Source: Candidatus Rifleibacteriota bacterium (GTDB taxonomy: Bacteria > Muiribacteriota > Ozemobacteria > Ozemobacterales > Ozemobacteraceae). Taken from it: a DNA stretch of 42,619 bases. How positions within the stretch are numbered: the first letter of the stretch is position 1; every line of letters starts with the position of its first letter. Both the position numbers and the translations under genes were made by a program. The notes under the pieces are model-generated. The model was not told the DNA's origin. It searched no databases and worked only from the letters and a program-made list of their open reading frames with translations. This document shows positions 31,842 through 41,109 of the stretch, one piece after another. Where the stretch lies: NCBI GenBank assembly GCA_905236675.1, contig CAJOND010000036.1, positions 1 to 42,619 on the forward strand, read 5' to 3'.

Positions 31842-32747
31842 ATGATTAATAGAAAACAAAGTTGCTTATATTTAGCATTAATAGTAATTTTATTTTCTAC
31901 TGGTTGTGTTCCAAACAATTTTTCTTTCCAAAAAGAACTAGGGAAATCTGGCTCTGGGAGTGTAGAGTTTTTAAGCCCAACTGATTTAGATATGGACAAA
32001 AACGGTAATCTGGTTATTGCTGATGCTGGTAATACTAGATTTCAAATAATTTCTACAGATGGCAAAGTTGTTTCGTCCGGTGGGGAATTTGGTCTAGGCA
32101 AATTAAAATTGCAGAGTATAAGTGGAATCGGTTTAGATAAAGACGACAACATTGTGTGGGTATGTGATCAAAAGGGTAGTAAATTAGTTAAATACGATAT
32201 TGATGGTACTGCAATTGGAAGAATTACTAAAAACGTATCGTTCCCAATGGATGTTGCAGTAGATAAAGACAATAATATTTATGCCATCATGTCGAGAAAA
32301 CCTGAAGTCTATAAGTATGATTCAAAAGGAGAGTTTGTCTCTAAATTAGGTGGTCAGGAAAAAACAACTTTAACTTATCCTACTTCAATAATCATCAATA
32401 ATGATATAATATATGTCGCTGATTTTGGTGGCAAAAGAATTGTAAAAATGAGCCTCGATGGTAATTTTGTTGATGAAATTAAATCTAAAGGTGACTATGA
32501 AGAGATGAAAGGACCTTCAAATATATTCATAGATGACCTTGGATATATGTATGTTCTGGATTTAGGTGAAGTTCCTGTTGTTGTTCTAGGTCCTGATGGC
32601 AAATTAGTTTCTCAGATTGGAACTTTTGGGAAAGAACAAGGGAACTTTTTGTATCCAACAGGCGTAGTTTCTAAAGATCAGACAGATGTATATGTTTTAG
32701 ATAACACACGAAATACTATTATTAATTTTTCAAAGAAATCAAAATAA
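31842..32747 (+). CDS. NHL-repeat beta-propeller lipoprotein
   Basis: 301 aa. Lipoprotein signal with FSTGC (Cys at about residue 22), so it is membrane-anchored outside the cytoplasm. NHL blades are plain: LSPTDLDMDKNGNLVIADAG, NTRFQIISTDGKVV, MDVAVDKDNNIYAIMSRKPE, PSNIFIDDLGYMYVLDLGEV and YPTGVVSKDQTDVYVLDN, about six in all, enough for a closed propeller. The ribosome site GGAG is rather far (about 13 nt) from ATG. It is divergent from the pilin gene and ends 26 nt before mltG. NHL propellers usually bind proteins or glycans; no catalytic residues are suggested. Confidence 0.9.
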   Translation: MINRKQSCLYLALIVILFSTGCVPNNFSFQKELGKSGSGSVEFLSPTDLDMDKNGNLVIADAGNTRFQIISTDGKVVSSGGEFGLGKLKLQSISGIGLDKDDNIVWVCDQKGSKLVKYDIDGTAIGRITKNVSFPMDVAVDKDNNIYAIMSRKPEVYKYDSKGEFVSKLGGQEKTTLTYPTSIIINNDIIYVADFGGKRIVKMSLDGNFVDEIKSKGDYEEMKGPSNIFIDDLGYMYVLDLGEVPVVVLGPDGKLVSQIGTFGKEQGNFLYPTGVVSKDQTDVYVLDNTRNTIINFSKKSK

Positions 32748-32765
32748 ATATTTAATTTAAGAAAG

Positions 32766-32814
32766 AAAAAGCCATGATGAAAAGCATAAAAATAGCTATT
32801 GTCATGGCTTTTTT
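32766..32814 (+). promoter_or_regulatory. Terminator-like stem-loop containing the mltG start codon
   Basis: The left arm (32766-32777) pairs perfectly over 12 bp with 32802-32813 (core GCCATGA/TCATGGC), with a 24-nt loop and T6 at the 3' side (32809-32814). The arm includes the ATG (32774) of mltG, so folding would hide the start codon, and the shape also fits an intrinsic terminator or attenuator. Confidence 0.55.
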
Positions 32815-33811
32815 GCTATTTGCATTGTTTTCTGGTTTTACCTATAGTTTGTTTTCATGGTTTAATAATGTATCACAAGCTAATCCTAATGGTGTTTCTA
32901 GCGAAATAACAATACCTTCTGGATATACTACCAAAAGAATAGCTAATTTGCTAAAAGATAAAAATATTATAAAAAGTTCATTTTTGTTTTGTATTTATAT
33001 TCGTTTTTTAGCAGTTGACCAGAACTTGAAACCTGGAAATTATTCATTCAGCGGGAAAGAAAGCTTGGTAGAAGTAATTAATTTATTACTTAATGGCAGT
33101 CAGACAACCATAAGCGTAACTATACCAGAAGGAACAACTTTAAAAGAAGTTGCTCAAATTCTTCAAAATGCGTCTATTTGTAACGGAAATGATTTCTTAG
33201 AAGCTGTTTCTGATCCTGGACGATTAGGAAAAATATTTAATAATTGGGAATTAATACCTCAACCTGAAGGTTTAATTTTCCCAGATACCTATTTTTTCTC
33301 AAAAAATACTTCTGCTGAAAAAGTTGCAGAACGAATGTTGAAATTAATGAGACATCAGATTGATAAAATTTTCAATTATTCTTTACCAAATGGTCTTAAT
33401 CAGTATGAGGGGTGTATACTTGCTTCTATCGTTGAAAAAGAAGCTGTATTAGATAAGGATAGGCCTTTGATTGCCTCAGTGTTCTATAACAGACTGTCAA
33501 AAAAAATGAAATTGGAATCTTGTGCAACAGTTCTATATGCATTAGGAACGCATAAACAAAGGCTTTTATATGAAGATTTAAAAGTTGAATCCCCTTATAA
33601 TACTTATTTGAAAATAGGATTGCCTCCTTCTCCTATATCAAATTTTGGGGTAGCCTCAATGAAAGCTGTTGCCTCTCCAGCAAAAACAGATTATTTGTTT
33701 TTTGTTGTTAACGGCCAAGATGGAGGACATAATTTTTCTAAAACAATAAATGAGCATAATAAAAATAAAAAAGATTATTTTGAAATACGTAAACATCAGA
33801 ATGAAAAATAA
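32774..33811 (+). CDS. mltG: Endolytic murein transglycosylase MltG
   Basis: 345 aa. Cuts nascent glycan strands at the inner membrane and so limits peptidoglycan chain length. One N-terminal membrane helix (about 5-27), a LysM-like part (SSEITIPSGYTTKRIANLL and TISVTIPEGTTLKEVAQIL), then the catalytic YceG domain: GLIFPDTYFF, ILASIVEKEA with the catalytic Glu221, IASVFYNRL, and YNTYLKIGLPPSPISNFG. The motif usually written L-Q-S-D-P-T reads LESCATVLYALG. There is no clear Shine-Dalgarno; ATG 32774 or 32777 lies in a stable stem-loop. The last 11 nt overlap the next gene. Confidence 0.95.
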   Translation: MMKSIKIAIVMAFLLFALFSGFTYSLFSWFNNVSQANPNGVSSEITIPSGYTTKRIANLLKDKNIIKSSFLFCIYIRFLAVDQNLKPGNYSFSGKESLVEVINLLLNGSQTTISVTIPEGTTLKEVAQILQNASICNGNDFLEAVSDPGRLGKIFNNWELIPQPEGLIFPDTYFFSKNTSAEKVAERMLKLMRHQIDKIFNYSLPNGLNQYEGCILASIVEKEAVLDKDRPLIASVFYNRLSKKMKLESCATVLYALGTHKQRLLYEDLKVESPYNTYLKIGLPPSPISNFGVASMKAVASPAKTDYLFFVVNGQDGGHNFSKTINEHNKNKKDYFEIRKHQNEK

Positions 33812-34640
33812 TATTTTAAAAAAAATAGCATTAATTATTGCTTTTATATTTTTTCGGAATCCTTTAACTCTTTTGGCTGAAAATAGAATTATTTCCCTGA
33901 TCCCATCTAGTACAGAGATCTTATTTGCTATTGGTTTTGGAAAGGAAATAATAGCGGTATCTAATTATTGTAATTATCCTGAAAATGAAATAAATAGTTT
34001 GCCTAGAATAGGGAATCAGAATCTTAATATAGAGAAGATAATATCTTTAAAACCTACTATTTTGGTTGATACTAATCATATTCATCAAAAATACGAAAAA
34101 ATATTCAAAAGTTTTAATCTTAACTATGTCAATATTAATATTGAGTCCCTCTCTGATATCCCAAAGAATGCTTGTTTCCTGGCAAAAATATTAGGAGATC
34201 CACAAAAAGCAGATAATTTTGTTACTAACTGGAATAATGAAATTGATAAAATTAATTTAAAATCTAATTCAAAATCCATTAAAATTTATGCAGAGATTAG
34301 TGATAATCCTTATCAGGCTGTAGGTGGCAACAATAACATAAATAGTATTATTCAAATAGCAGGTGGTAAAAATATTTTTGAGAATCAGTCAGGATACCCA
34401 ATAGTTAATTCAGAAATGCTATTGCTATCTAATCCAGAAATTATTATACTTATTTATCCTGACGCAAATGTTGAGTCAATAAAAAATAGAACAGGCTGGA
34501 GTAACATTAAAGCTGTTAAAAATAATAATGTTTTTATTGTTAATCAGGATATTTTTGTTCGACCTGGACCAAGAAATCTACAAGCGATTAAAATACTTAA
34601 TAATTTAATAAACAAGGTTATTGAAGGTGAAAATAAATAA
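33801..34640 (+). CDS. ABC-type cobalamin/Fe-siderophore substrate-binding protein (BtuF-like)
   Basis: 279 aa from ATG 33801; the frame is open 17 codons further up, but only this start gives a signal peptide at the N-terminus (MKNNILKKIALIIAFIFFRNPLTLLAE). Class III binding-protein pattern: RIISLIPSSTEILFAIGFGKEIIAVS, YPENEINSLPRIGNQNLNIEKIISLKPTILV, ILGDPQKADNF, AGGKNIF, and NSEMLLLSNPEIIILI. The two lobes and linking helix seen in BtuF/FhuD are all represented. No permease or ATPase gene is adjacent, so it probably serves a transporter elsewhere; ligand (corrinoid, heme or ferric chelate) cannot be fixed. It overlaps mltG and the next NHL gene. Confidence 0.88.
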   Translation: MKNNILKKIALIIAFIFFRNPLTLLAENRIISLIPSSTEILFAIGFGKEIIAVSNYCNYPENEINSLPRIGNQNLNIEKIISLKPTILVDTNHIHQKYEKIFKSFNLNYVNINIESLSDIPKNACFLAKILGDPQKADNFVTNWNNEIDKINLKSNSKSIKIYAEISDNPYQAVGGNNNINSIIQIAGGKNIFENQSGYPIVNSEMLLLSNPEIIILIYPDANVESIKNRTGWSNIKAVKNNNVFIVNQDIFVRPGPRNLQAIKILNNLINKVIEGENK

Positions 34641-35844
34641 GCATTTAATTCTTATTATTGTTTTTTTCTTTTCTATATTATCTATTAATACTGTTTCTGC
34701 TGCTAAAGATTCCGAAAATATGTGGACAACTTTAGAAACAGCATCTGGAACTTCTGTTTTTACAATAAATTTACCTAATGATGGGTGTTTAACTATAATT
34801 GGTGAAGTTAATGGCCGAAATAAAACTGAACGAATTTGGGGACCAAGATACATGAAAAAGGGAACTTATCGCTTAAGTTTCCCTGAAAGCAAGTTGACAA
34901 ATAGAAAAGGCACAATTGAATTATATAATATCAATCTAATTCCCTTTAAAGAAACAGGTAGCTGTGGAAAAGGGGAAAGGCAATTTGATAATCCTTCAGG
35001 AATTGATTATGATGTTTCAAGAAAAGAGATATTAATTGCTGATAGTGGAAATGACCGTATTGTAAGATTAGGAAAAGATGGACGATTTATAGCGAAACAC
35101 GGTGGATTTGGGCTTTCATATACTGGAGGTAAAAAGAGTGATGAAAGTGAAGATAGTCTAAATAGTCCATATGATGTAGCTGCTGGCGGTTTTTCTAATT
35201 TTTATATATCTGATTATGGCAATGATAGAATAGCTATTTATGACTCTTATAAAAGTTATAAGGGTAATTTGTTCCCCAAGAAAAACGATAGACGAAATAG
35301 GTTGAATAAACCAAAAGGTATTGTTACCGACTATGAAAATAATATCTGGATAGTAGATGGCCGTTCAGATCTAGTATATAAAATTTCTCCCAATAGTACT
35401 AAGCTATTGGAAATAGGCGGTTTTGGCTATTCTGAAAAACAGTTGAAAAATCCTACCCAAATCGATATCGGAATAGATGGTTCTGTTTATATTGCAGATC
35501 GAGGGAAGGCTAGAATAGCTGTTTTTGATAGACTGGGTCTGTATAAATTTGAAATAAAAGAACATTTAAAAACTCCTACAGGAATTGCTGTAGACAATGA
35601 TGGCTTATTATTGGTTTGTGATGACACTTCTAATGAATTGAGCCTGTATACTCCAAAAGGAGTCCGTTTGAATGTAATTAATCAGGCTTCTAATGGTTCA
35701 TCATTTAAAAAGCCTTCTGATATTGCATTGTGTGATGATACTATTTTCTTGTTAGATAGTGGGAATCATCGAATAATACATATTAAAAGAGAAAAAGAAG
35801 GATTTGTAGCCTCTTGGCAAGGTCCTTCATCTATGCTAGAATAA
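34627..35844 (+). CDS. Secreted NHL-repeat protein with N-terminal beta domain
   Basis: 405 aa from GTG 34627. AAGG at 34614-34617 is 9 nt upstream; a TTG two codons earlier is too close to that site, though not excluded. Signal peptide (MKINKHLILIIVFFFSILSINTVSA). Residues about 27-110 are a separate domain (WTTLETASGTSVFTINLPND ... YRLSFPESKL), unassigned. NHL blades follow: DNPSGIDYDVSRKEILIADS, DSGNDRIVRLGKDGRF, SPYDVAAGGFSNFYISDYGN, KPKGIVTDYENNIWIVDGRS, NPTQIDIGIDGSVYIADRGK, TPTGIAVDNDGLLLVCDDTS, and KPSDIALCDDTIFLLDSGNH, seven in all. It overlaps the BtuF-like gene by 14 nt. It may act at the cell surface. Confidence 0.85.
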   Translation: MKINKHLILIIVFFFSILSINTVSAAKDSENMWTTLETASGTSVFTINLPNDGCLTIIGEVNGRNKTERIWGPRYMKKGTYRLSFPESKLTNRKGTIELYNINLIPFKETGSCGKGERQFDNPSGIDYDVSRKEILIADSGNDRIVRLGKDGRFIAKHGGFGLSYTGGKKSDESEDSLNSPYDVAAGGFSNFYISDYGNDRIAIYDSYKSYKGNLFPKKNDRRNRLNKPKGIVTDYENNIWIVDGRSDLVYKISPNSTKLLEIGGFGYSEKQLKNPTQIDIGIDGSVYIADRGKARIAVFDRLGLYKFEIKEHLKTPTGIAVDNDGLLLVCDDTSNELSLYTPKGVRLNVINQASNGSSFKKPSDIALCDDTIFLLDSGNHRIIHIKREKEGFVASWQGPSSMLE

Positions 35845-35880
35845 CAAATCAAAAGACATAATTTTTTCGGGAGTAAAACA

Positions 35881-36861
35881 TTGAAGAGCAGACGAATCAT
35901 ATTATTCTTATATTTATTGATGATAACAACAGCTGTTAGTCTTTCAACTGGCTGTCGAAAGAACTCGAACAAAACATCAAGCTCAAATAATACAGTTAAA
36001 CTGTCTGAGTCAACAAAAACTATTCCATTAGAACAACTCCTGCCTAAAACAACCAAAGTAACTGGTAAAAATAAAAATCAGTTATCAGGAAAAGTAGTCA
36101 ATGACTATATGTATGGAACTATTGCAGGACAGTATGGGAAGTTGGATGTATGTGAAAAGAATATATTGTTAGCCTTAAGGGCTGAACCTTTATTTGTTGA
36201 TGCTCATCACAACCTGGGTTTATGTTATTATAAACAGGGAAGAATAAATGAGGCAATAAAAGAGTGGAAAAGAACTTTAGAGCTGGATCCAAATTATGCT
36301 GAAACATATTATAATCTAGCTATCTTCATGATGGATATGAATCGTGATGATGAAGGTATTGAATTGCTGAACAAATGTATACAGTTGCAGCCATTTCATA
36401 TGAAAGCCCGTTATGCTTTAGGAAATCTGTGCAAACAGAAAGGAATGAACAAGCAGGCGATTCTTCATTTTAAAGCCTATGAAAGTAAAGATAAAGGGGA
36501 CCCTAGAGTGCTGATAGCTCTTGGCGAACTATATTTACTTGAAGGTCAGGATGATAATTCTTTAAAAGCTTTTGAAGCCGCTGCAAGAATTGATAAAGAA
36601 AACGGAAAAGTATTTTTCCAACTGGGTGTTGCTTATCATAAACGTGGTTTGTTAGATAATGCTATCGTCAATTATAAACGTGCTTCTGAATTAATGCCGA
36701 ATTTTGTTGATCCATACATCAATCTTGGAGATATTTATGCAAGCCGTGGTGAGTATGCCTCTTCTTTAGCTTCTTACAATGCCGCTTTAGCTATGGATCC
36801 TTCAAATAGTTATGCCTTACGTAAGTCAAAAGCTGTTGAAGCAAAGTTATTAGAAAAATAA
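35881..36861 (+). CDS. TPR lipoprotein
   Basis: 326 aa. TTG start with GGGAG 7 nt upstream. Lipobox LSTGC (Cys at about residue 25) marks lipid anchoring. After a Ser/Thr/Asn/Lys-rich linker come at least six TPR units, for example HHNLGLCYYKQGRINEAIKEW, LELDPNYAETYYNLAIFMMD, QPFHMKARYALGNLCKQKGM, GKVFFQLGVAYHKRGLLDNA and YINLGDIYASRGEYASSLAS, ending near the C-terminus. This layout matches envelope scaffold proteins (PilF/PilW or NlpI types), but no specific orthology is claimed. It follows the NHL gene after 36 nt and its stop overlaps the next gene (TAATG). Confidence 0.88.
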   Translation: MKSRRIILFLYLLMITTAVSLSTGCRKNSNKTSSSNNTVKLSESTKTIPLEQLLPKTTKVTGKNKNQLSGKVVNDYMYGTIAGQYGKLDVCEKNILLALRAEPLFVDAHHNLGLCYYKQGRINEAIKEWKRTLELDPNYAETYYNLAIFMMDMNRDDEGIELLNKCIQLQPFHMKARYALGNLCKQKGMNKQAILHFKAYESKDKGDPRVLIALGELYLLEGQDDNSLKAFEAAARIDKENGKVFFQLGVAYHKRGLLDNAIVNYKRASELMPNFVDPYINLGDIYASRGEYASSLASYNAALAMDPSNSYALRKSKAVEAKLLEK

Positions 36862-37109
36862 TGAATGAAGTATCAATATTCGAAGATAAACTATCTGATA
36901 AAGAAAAAGTTAAGTTTGCTTTACTAGGAAACAGGTTAGGTCTGACTGAGGATAATGCTAAATTTCTTTTTGATAGCATACACAGAGAGACCGCAGCAAT
37001 TTTTTCTTTGCCTGAAACCCATGTTAATTCGGATATTGAATTTGTCGGTAGAGAATTTGATTTCGTCTATACAATTAAGAAACAAGATATACCAGAAAAC
37101 AAAGCATGA
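36861..37109 (+). CDS. Small conserved-looking hypothetical protein
   Basis: 82 aa, soluble and mildly acidic, with no signal peptide. The start overlaps the previous stop (TAATG) and its stop overlaps the radical SAM start (ATGA), so it is almost certainly translated. The sequence suggests a helical N-terminus (DKEKVKFALLGNRLGLTEDN AKF, split here for length) and short strands at the C-terminus (DIEFVGREFDFVYTIKK). I do not recognise a family. Its position before the radical-SAM/DUF2344 pair is the only clue. Confidence 0.75.
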   Translation: MNEVSIFEDKLSDKEKVKFALLGNRLGLTEDNAKFLFDSIHRETAAIFSLPETHVNSDIEFVGREFDFVYTIKKQDIPENKA

Positions 37110-38815
37110 AAAACATAATTAATGAATTATCTCATTGGGAACTTCTAGATATAGAAAAACCAGCTCGTTATCTCGGAGGCGAAGCAAACCAGGCTGTAAT
37201 AAAAGATAATCCAAAACTTAGGGTTTGCTTGATTTTTCCAGATCTTTACGAACTAGGAATGTCTAATCAGGCAATTAAGATATTTTATGAATTATTGAAT
37301 AATAGACCTGATATTATGGCAGAACGCTGTTTTGCACCATGGCCCGATTTTGCAGATTTATTAAAGAAAAAGGGACTTCCTCTTTATTCCTTAGAAACAG
37401 GAACTCCTCTCAAAGAATTTGATGCTCTTTTTATAACACTTCCTTATGAAATGACTTTTACAAATGTTCTTTATATTCTAGATATGGGTGGTGTTCCTTT
37501 GTTATGGAAGGATAGAAAAGAAGGACCAATCGTTGTTGCTGGAGGACCTTCTGCTTCTAATCCAATGCCTGTTTGTAAATTTATGGACGGTATATTCATT
37601 GGTGATGGTGAAGAATCTATTCTTGATATTTGTGACAGCCTTATTGAAGCCAAGCAGGCAAATGCTAGTAATTCAGAAAAACGTAAAGCATTAAGTTTGA
37701 TTTCAGGAATGTATGTTCCCGAGTTTCCTGCTAATAAAGTTCAGAGAAGAGTTTATAAGAGTTTTGCAAAGAGCGTGCCTCCTCTACGTCCAGTTGTTCC
37801 TAATGTTCAAGCTACTCATAACCGGGCAGCAATAGAAATATTCAGAGGCTGTATTAGAGGTTGTCGTTTTTGCAATGCTGGTTTTTATTACAGACCTAAA
37901 AGGGAACGCACTGTAGACGACATAGTGAAATATTCTTGCGAAATGCTTAAAAATACCGGGGAAGAAACTCTTGGTCTTTTATCTTTATCTACTTCCGATT
38001 ATTCAAACTTTGAAAACCTTGTAAAAGGATTACAAGCTTCAAAATTGTATCCAGAACAGACTATCTCTATCCCTTCTTTAAGAATGAACGATAATACTAT
38101 AAAACTTCTTGATGAAACACCTCAAATTCGAAAAGGTGGATTGACTTTTGCTCCTGAAGCTGGAACTCAAAGACTTAGAGATGTTATAAATAAAAACATT
38201 ACAGAAGAAGACATCATCAATGTAATGAAAAGTACTGGTGATTCTGAATACAGAACTGTAAAACTTTATTTTATGATGGGGCTTCCTTTTGAAAAAGATG
38301 AAGATATAGAAGGGCTTATTGATTTAGTTAAGCGTCTAGAAGCTATAGGACGTTCTTCCAAACCTAAAAAGCAGATTTCGATAAGCCTTTCAGGTTTTAT
38401 TCCTAAGCCTTTTACGCCTTTTCAATGGGCAGGTCAAAATTCAATTGATGAACTTAAAAGAAAAAGGATTATGGTTTGTAAAGGGTTAGAAGGTAGTTCA
38501 ACAAAGATTTCATGGCGTGAAGAGTATTTATGTTTGTTAGAAGCTGTTCTTGCTCGTGGTGATGAAAGAATTTGTGATTTGGTTCTGGCAGCATATCAGA
38601 ATGGGTGCAAGCTTGATGGATGGTTTGAACATTTCAATCAGGAAGGCTGGGAGAAAGCTTTTAAACAAACAGGAATAAACTCGGAAGATTACACTAGAAA
38701 TCATGAAATATCTGAAGTTCTCCCTTGGGATTTTATAGATTTTCAGACTCCTAGATCATTCTTTGAAAAAGAATATAGACTTGCTGCTAAAATCGCTGGA
38801 GAAGAATTGTTATGA
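37106..38815 (+). CDS. Radical SAM protein, YgiQ/TIGR03960-like (B12-type N-domain)
   Basis: 569 aa. A Rossmann-like N-terminal part resembling the B12-binding fold (about 38-170; RVCLIFPDLYELGMSNQAIK ... VAGGPSASNPMP...GDGEESILD) precedes a radical SAM barrel with Cys249-x3-Cys253-x2-Cys256 (RGCIRGCRFCNAGFYYRP). Later conserved parts: LTFAPEAGTQRLRDVINKN and LYFMMGLPFEKDEDIEGLI. In many genomes this family sits beside, or is fused to, a DUF2344 protein and near RNase E/G, exactly as here. The reaction has not been defined to my knowledge; a role in RNA or ribosome modification is a guess. It overlaps both neighbours by four bases. Confidence 0.9.
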   Translation: MKNIINELSHWELLDIEKPARYLGGEANQAVIKDNPKLRVCLIFPDLYELGMSNQAIKIFYELLNNRPDIMAERCFAPWPDFADLLKKKGLPLYSLETGTPLKEFDALFITLPYEMTFTNVLYILDMGGVPLLWKDRKEGPIVVAGGPSASNPMPVCKFMDGIFIGDGEESILDICDSLIEAKQANASNSEKRKALSLISGMYVPEFPANKVQRRVYKSFAKSVPPLRPVVPNVQATHNRAAIEIFRGCIRGCRFCNAGFYYRPKRERTVDDIVKYSCEMLKNTGEETLGLLSLSTSDYSNFENLVKGLQASKLYPEQTISIPSLRMNDNTIKLLDETPQIRKGGLTFAPEAGTQRLRDVINKNITEEDIINVMKSTGDSEYRTVKLYFMMGLPFEKDEDIEGLIDLVKRLEAIGRSSKPKKQISISLSGFIPKPFTPFQWAGQNSIDELKRKRIMVCKGLEGSSTKISWREEYLCLLEAVLARGDERICDLVLAAYQNGCKLDGWFEHFNQEGWEKAFKQTGINSEDYTRNHEISEVLPWDFIDFQTPRSFFEKEYRLAAKIAGEELL

Positions 38816-39489
38816 GTATTCAAATAACTGAAAATATAGAAAATCCTGAAGAAATCAAGGCTAAAATCATTTACACAAAAACCAAACAAGCAAGATATGT
38901 TGCGCATCTTGATAATATCGATGTAATGTGTAAAGCTTTAAGACGAATCCAGTTGCCTTATGCTGTTTCGCAAGGCTGCCATCCTAGACCAAAGCTTTCT
39001 TTTGCTTCCCCTTTACCGTTAGGGCATGCAAGTTATTGTGAGTATTTTGTTGTTACTTTGACAAAAGAAATTGATCCTGAATGGTTAAAACAAACTTTAA
39101 CAAAGGAATTACCAAATGGTATGGAAGTTTTGGAGGTAATTACACCTTATCATGATAAAAGAACAAAGAACAAGGGTGATTCTGTAAAATATCGATTGGT
39201 TTTTGATGATGAAGATGTTTGTAATAAAGCTCTTGATTTCTTAAATAATTCTGAAACTACCTTTGAAATAGAAAGCAAAGGAAAAATCAGAGAATACAAA
39301 CTCGGTTCTGCTGTGAGAAAGCCAACGATGTATCATGAAGGAAAGAATTATTTTATAATAGCAGATTTCATTCAAGGTTTGCCGAATGTTCCATCGGTTT
39401 CTAAGATTATTACTGCGCTTTCCAAATTTTTAATGGAAGGCAAAGAAAGCCTGAAACTAATTGAACGATTATCTATACAGGCTTTATAA
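38812..39489 (+). CDS. DUF2344 (TIGR03936) radical-SAM-linked protein
   Basis: 225 aa. Typical motifs: KIIYTKTKQARYVAHLDNID, KALRRIQLPYAVSQGCHPRP, and LSFASPLPLGHASYCEYFVV, the hallmarks of the family that follows or is fused to the TIGR03960 radical SAM protein. The start overlaps the upstream stop (ATGA), indicating translational coupling and probably a complex. RNase E/G starts 18 nt after its stop, the common arrangement. No catalytic residues are evident. Function unknown; association with RNA metabolism is inferred from neighbours. Confidence 0.92.
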   Translation: MSIQITENIENPEEIKAKIIYTKTKQARYVAHLDNIDVMCKALRRIQLPYAVSQGCHPRPKLSFASPLPLGHASYCEYFVVTLTKEIDPEWLKQTLTKELPNGMEVLEVITPYHDKRTKNKGDSVKYRLVFDDEDVCNKALDFLNNSETTFEIESKGKIREYKLGSAVRKPTMYHEGKNYFIIADFIQGLPNVPSVSKIITALSKFLMEGKESLKLIERLSIQAL

Positions 39490-39507
39490 CTATTAGGAGT
39501 TTTTAAT

Positions 39508-41070
39508 TTGAGTAAGAAAATATTAGTGAATATAGGCCCTTATGAGTCTAGGGCTGCCATTATTGAAGACGGTAGACTCTGTGAGCTCATGTATGAAGTG
39601 CCTGATGATGAAAAAATAGTAGGTTGTATTATAAAGGGTAGGGTGGCCAATATAGTTCCTGGCACCCAGAGCGCTTTTGTAGATATTGGAATTCATAAAG
39701 ATGCTTTTTTAACATTAAATGGCGTTGAAGAAATGAATAATTCTGATGCACAGGATATTTTCAGAAGTCCTATTCAAGATGTTTTAAAAGTTGGACAAGA
39801 TGTGGTTCTACAAATATTAAAAGAACCAACAGCTGCAAAAGGTCCAAGATCAACTATGACTATTTCTTTACCTGGAAGATATTTGGTTTTCATGCCAACT
39901 CAGCCAAGTATTGGTGTTTCTAGAAGAATCAGTCAGGAAAAAGAAAGAGATAGGCTTAGAGCTATAGGAATGAAGTTAGCTCCAAAGGGAACAGGTATTA
40001 TTTTTAGAACGGCTTCTGAAGGATTGGAAGAATCTGCTTTGAAAGCTGACCTTGCGTTACTTATAAAAATGTGGAACAAAGTTGAAAAGAAAATGCGCAA
40101 GGCTCCGCCTAAGACTATTCTTCACAGAGATATGCCGTTGCCTTTGAAAGTTGCTAGAGATTATTTCGACGATGAAATAGACGAAATGATAGTTGATAAC
40201 GAAGAAGCTTATAAATCTATAATTGAAGACTGCGAGTTTCTTTCTCCTTTGCAGAGAGCTAGCTTGGAACTTTATAAAGAAGAAACACCTTTGTTTGAAA
40301 AATACGGCATTGAAGGCGAAATAGAAAAAGCTATGGCTAGGAAAGTCTGGCTAAATTCTGGTAGTTATCTGTTCTTTGATAAAACAGAAGCTATGTATTG
40401 CATAGATGTAAACTCAGGTCGCTTCTCTGGCGGTTCTGATTTAGAGGAAACTGTTTTTAAAGTCAATATGGAAGCTGCCAAGGAAATTGCCAAACAAGTG
40501 CGTTTACGTAATCTTTCCGGAATGATTATTATTGACTTTATTGATATGGAAACTCCAGCTCACAGAAATCAGGTTTTGAAATGCTTAAAAGATGGATTTA
40601 AAGGTGATAAAAACAAACCCAATATTTTAGATTTTTCTGGGCTCGGTCTTGTTCAGATGACTAGAAGAAGAACTTCTGCCAGTCTTGATGAAATAAGAAA
40701 AGAAGTCTGTCCCTGCTGTCAGGGTTCTGGAAAAGTTTTTTCCAACCAGACTATGGCAAATATAATTAAAACTAATATTCTTGAAGAAGCTAAAAGGTAT
40801 CAGACTAACAAACTGGTTGTTTATGCTCACAAGTGTATATTAGAAGTTATTCGTGGTCATAAAGATGAAAAGCTGAAAGAACTTTCTGAAAGATGCAATC
40901 GTGAAATAATACTAAGGCCTACAGATAGCTTTGAAACTGAATATTTCAAAATTGAACCTATTCTTGGAGAAACCGATCCTGTCCTGGAAGAAAAAGAGCA
41001 AATCAAGGCTCAATTCTTATTTAAACCAAGCTGGAATGATAATAGATATAGAGAAGAACCTTTAAATTAA
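39508..41070 (+). CDS. rng: Ribonuclease E/G family endoribonuclease
   Basis: 520 aa, the RNase G-like length without the long RNase E scaffold tail. TTG start with GGAG 8 nt upstream. S1 domain about 35-125 (VGCIIKGRVANIVPGTQSAFVDIGIHKDAFL), 5' sensor region (SRRISQEKERDRLR ... GTGIIFRTASEG), and catalytic Asp300 (CIDVNSGRFSGG) and Asp343 (IIIDFIDM) that bind Mg. The Zn-link motif is Cys401-Pro-Cys-Cys404. It processes rRNA and degrades mRNA. Between rng and rne the short length favours G. It follows the DUF2344 gene and precedes miaB. Confidence 0.94.
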   Translation: MSKKILVNIGPYESRAAIIEDGRLCELMYEVPDDEKIVGCIIKGRVANIVPGTQSAFVDIGIHKDAFLTLNGVEEMNNSDAQDIFRSPIQDVLKVGQDVVLQILKEPTAAKGPRSTMTISLPGRYLVFMPTQPSIGVSRRISQEKERDRLRAIGMKLAPKGTGIIFRTASEGLEESALKADLALLIKMWNKVEKKMRKAPPKTILHRDMPLPLKVARDYFDDEIDEMIVDNEEAYKSIIEDCEFLSPLQRASLELYKEETPLFEKYGIEGEIEKAMARKVWLNSGSYLFFDKTEAMYCIDVNSGRFSGGSDLEETVFKVNMEAAKEIAKQVRLRNLSGMIIIDFIDMETPAHRNQVLKCLKDGFKGDKNKPNILDFSGLGLVQMTRRRTSASLDEIRKEVCPCCQGSGKVFSNQTMANIIKTNILEEAKRYQTNKLVVYAHKCILEVIRGHKDEKLKELSERCNREIILRPTDSFETEYFKIEPILGETDPVLEEKEQIKAQFLFKPSWNDNRYREEPLN

Positions 41071-41109
41071 TTTAAAAGATATATTCTCGCTTATTATTGT
41101 AATTGAAAG

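Noticed and set aside
31860..35844. NHL lipoprotein, MltG, BtuF-like and second NHL gene as a dedicated transport system
   Set aside because: No permease or ATPase is present. The genes are only co-directional, and MltG has an established independent role.
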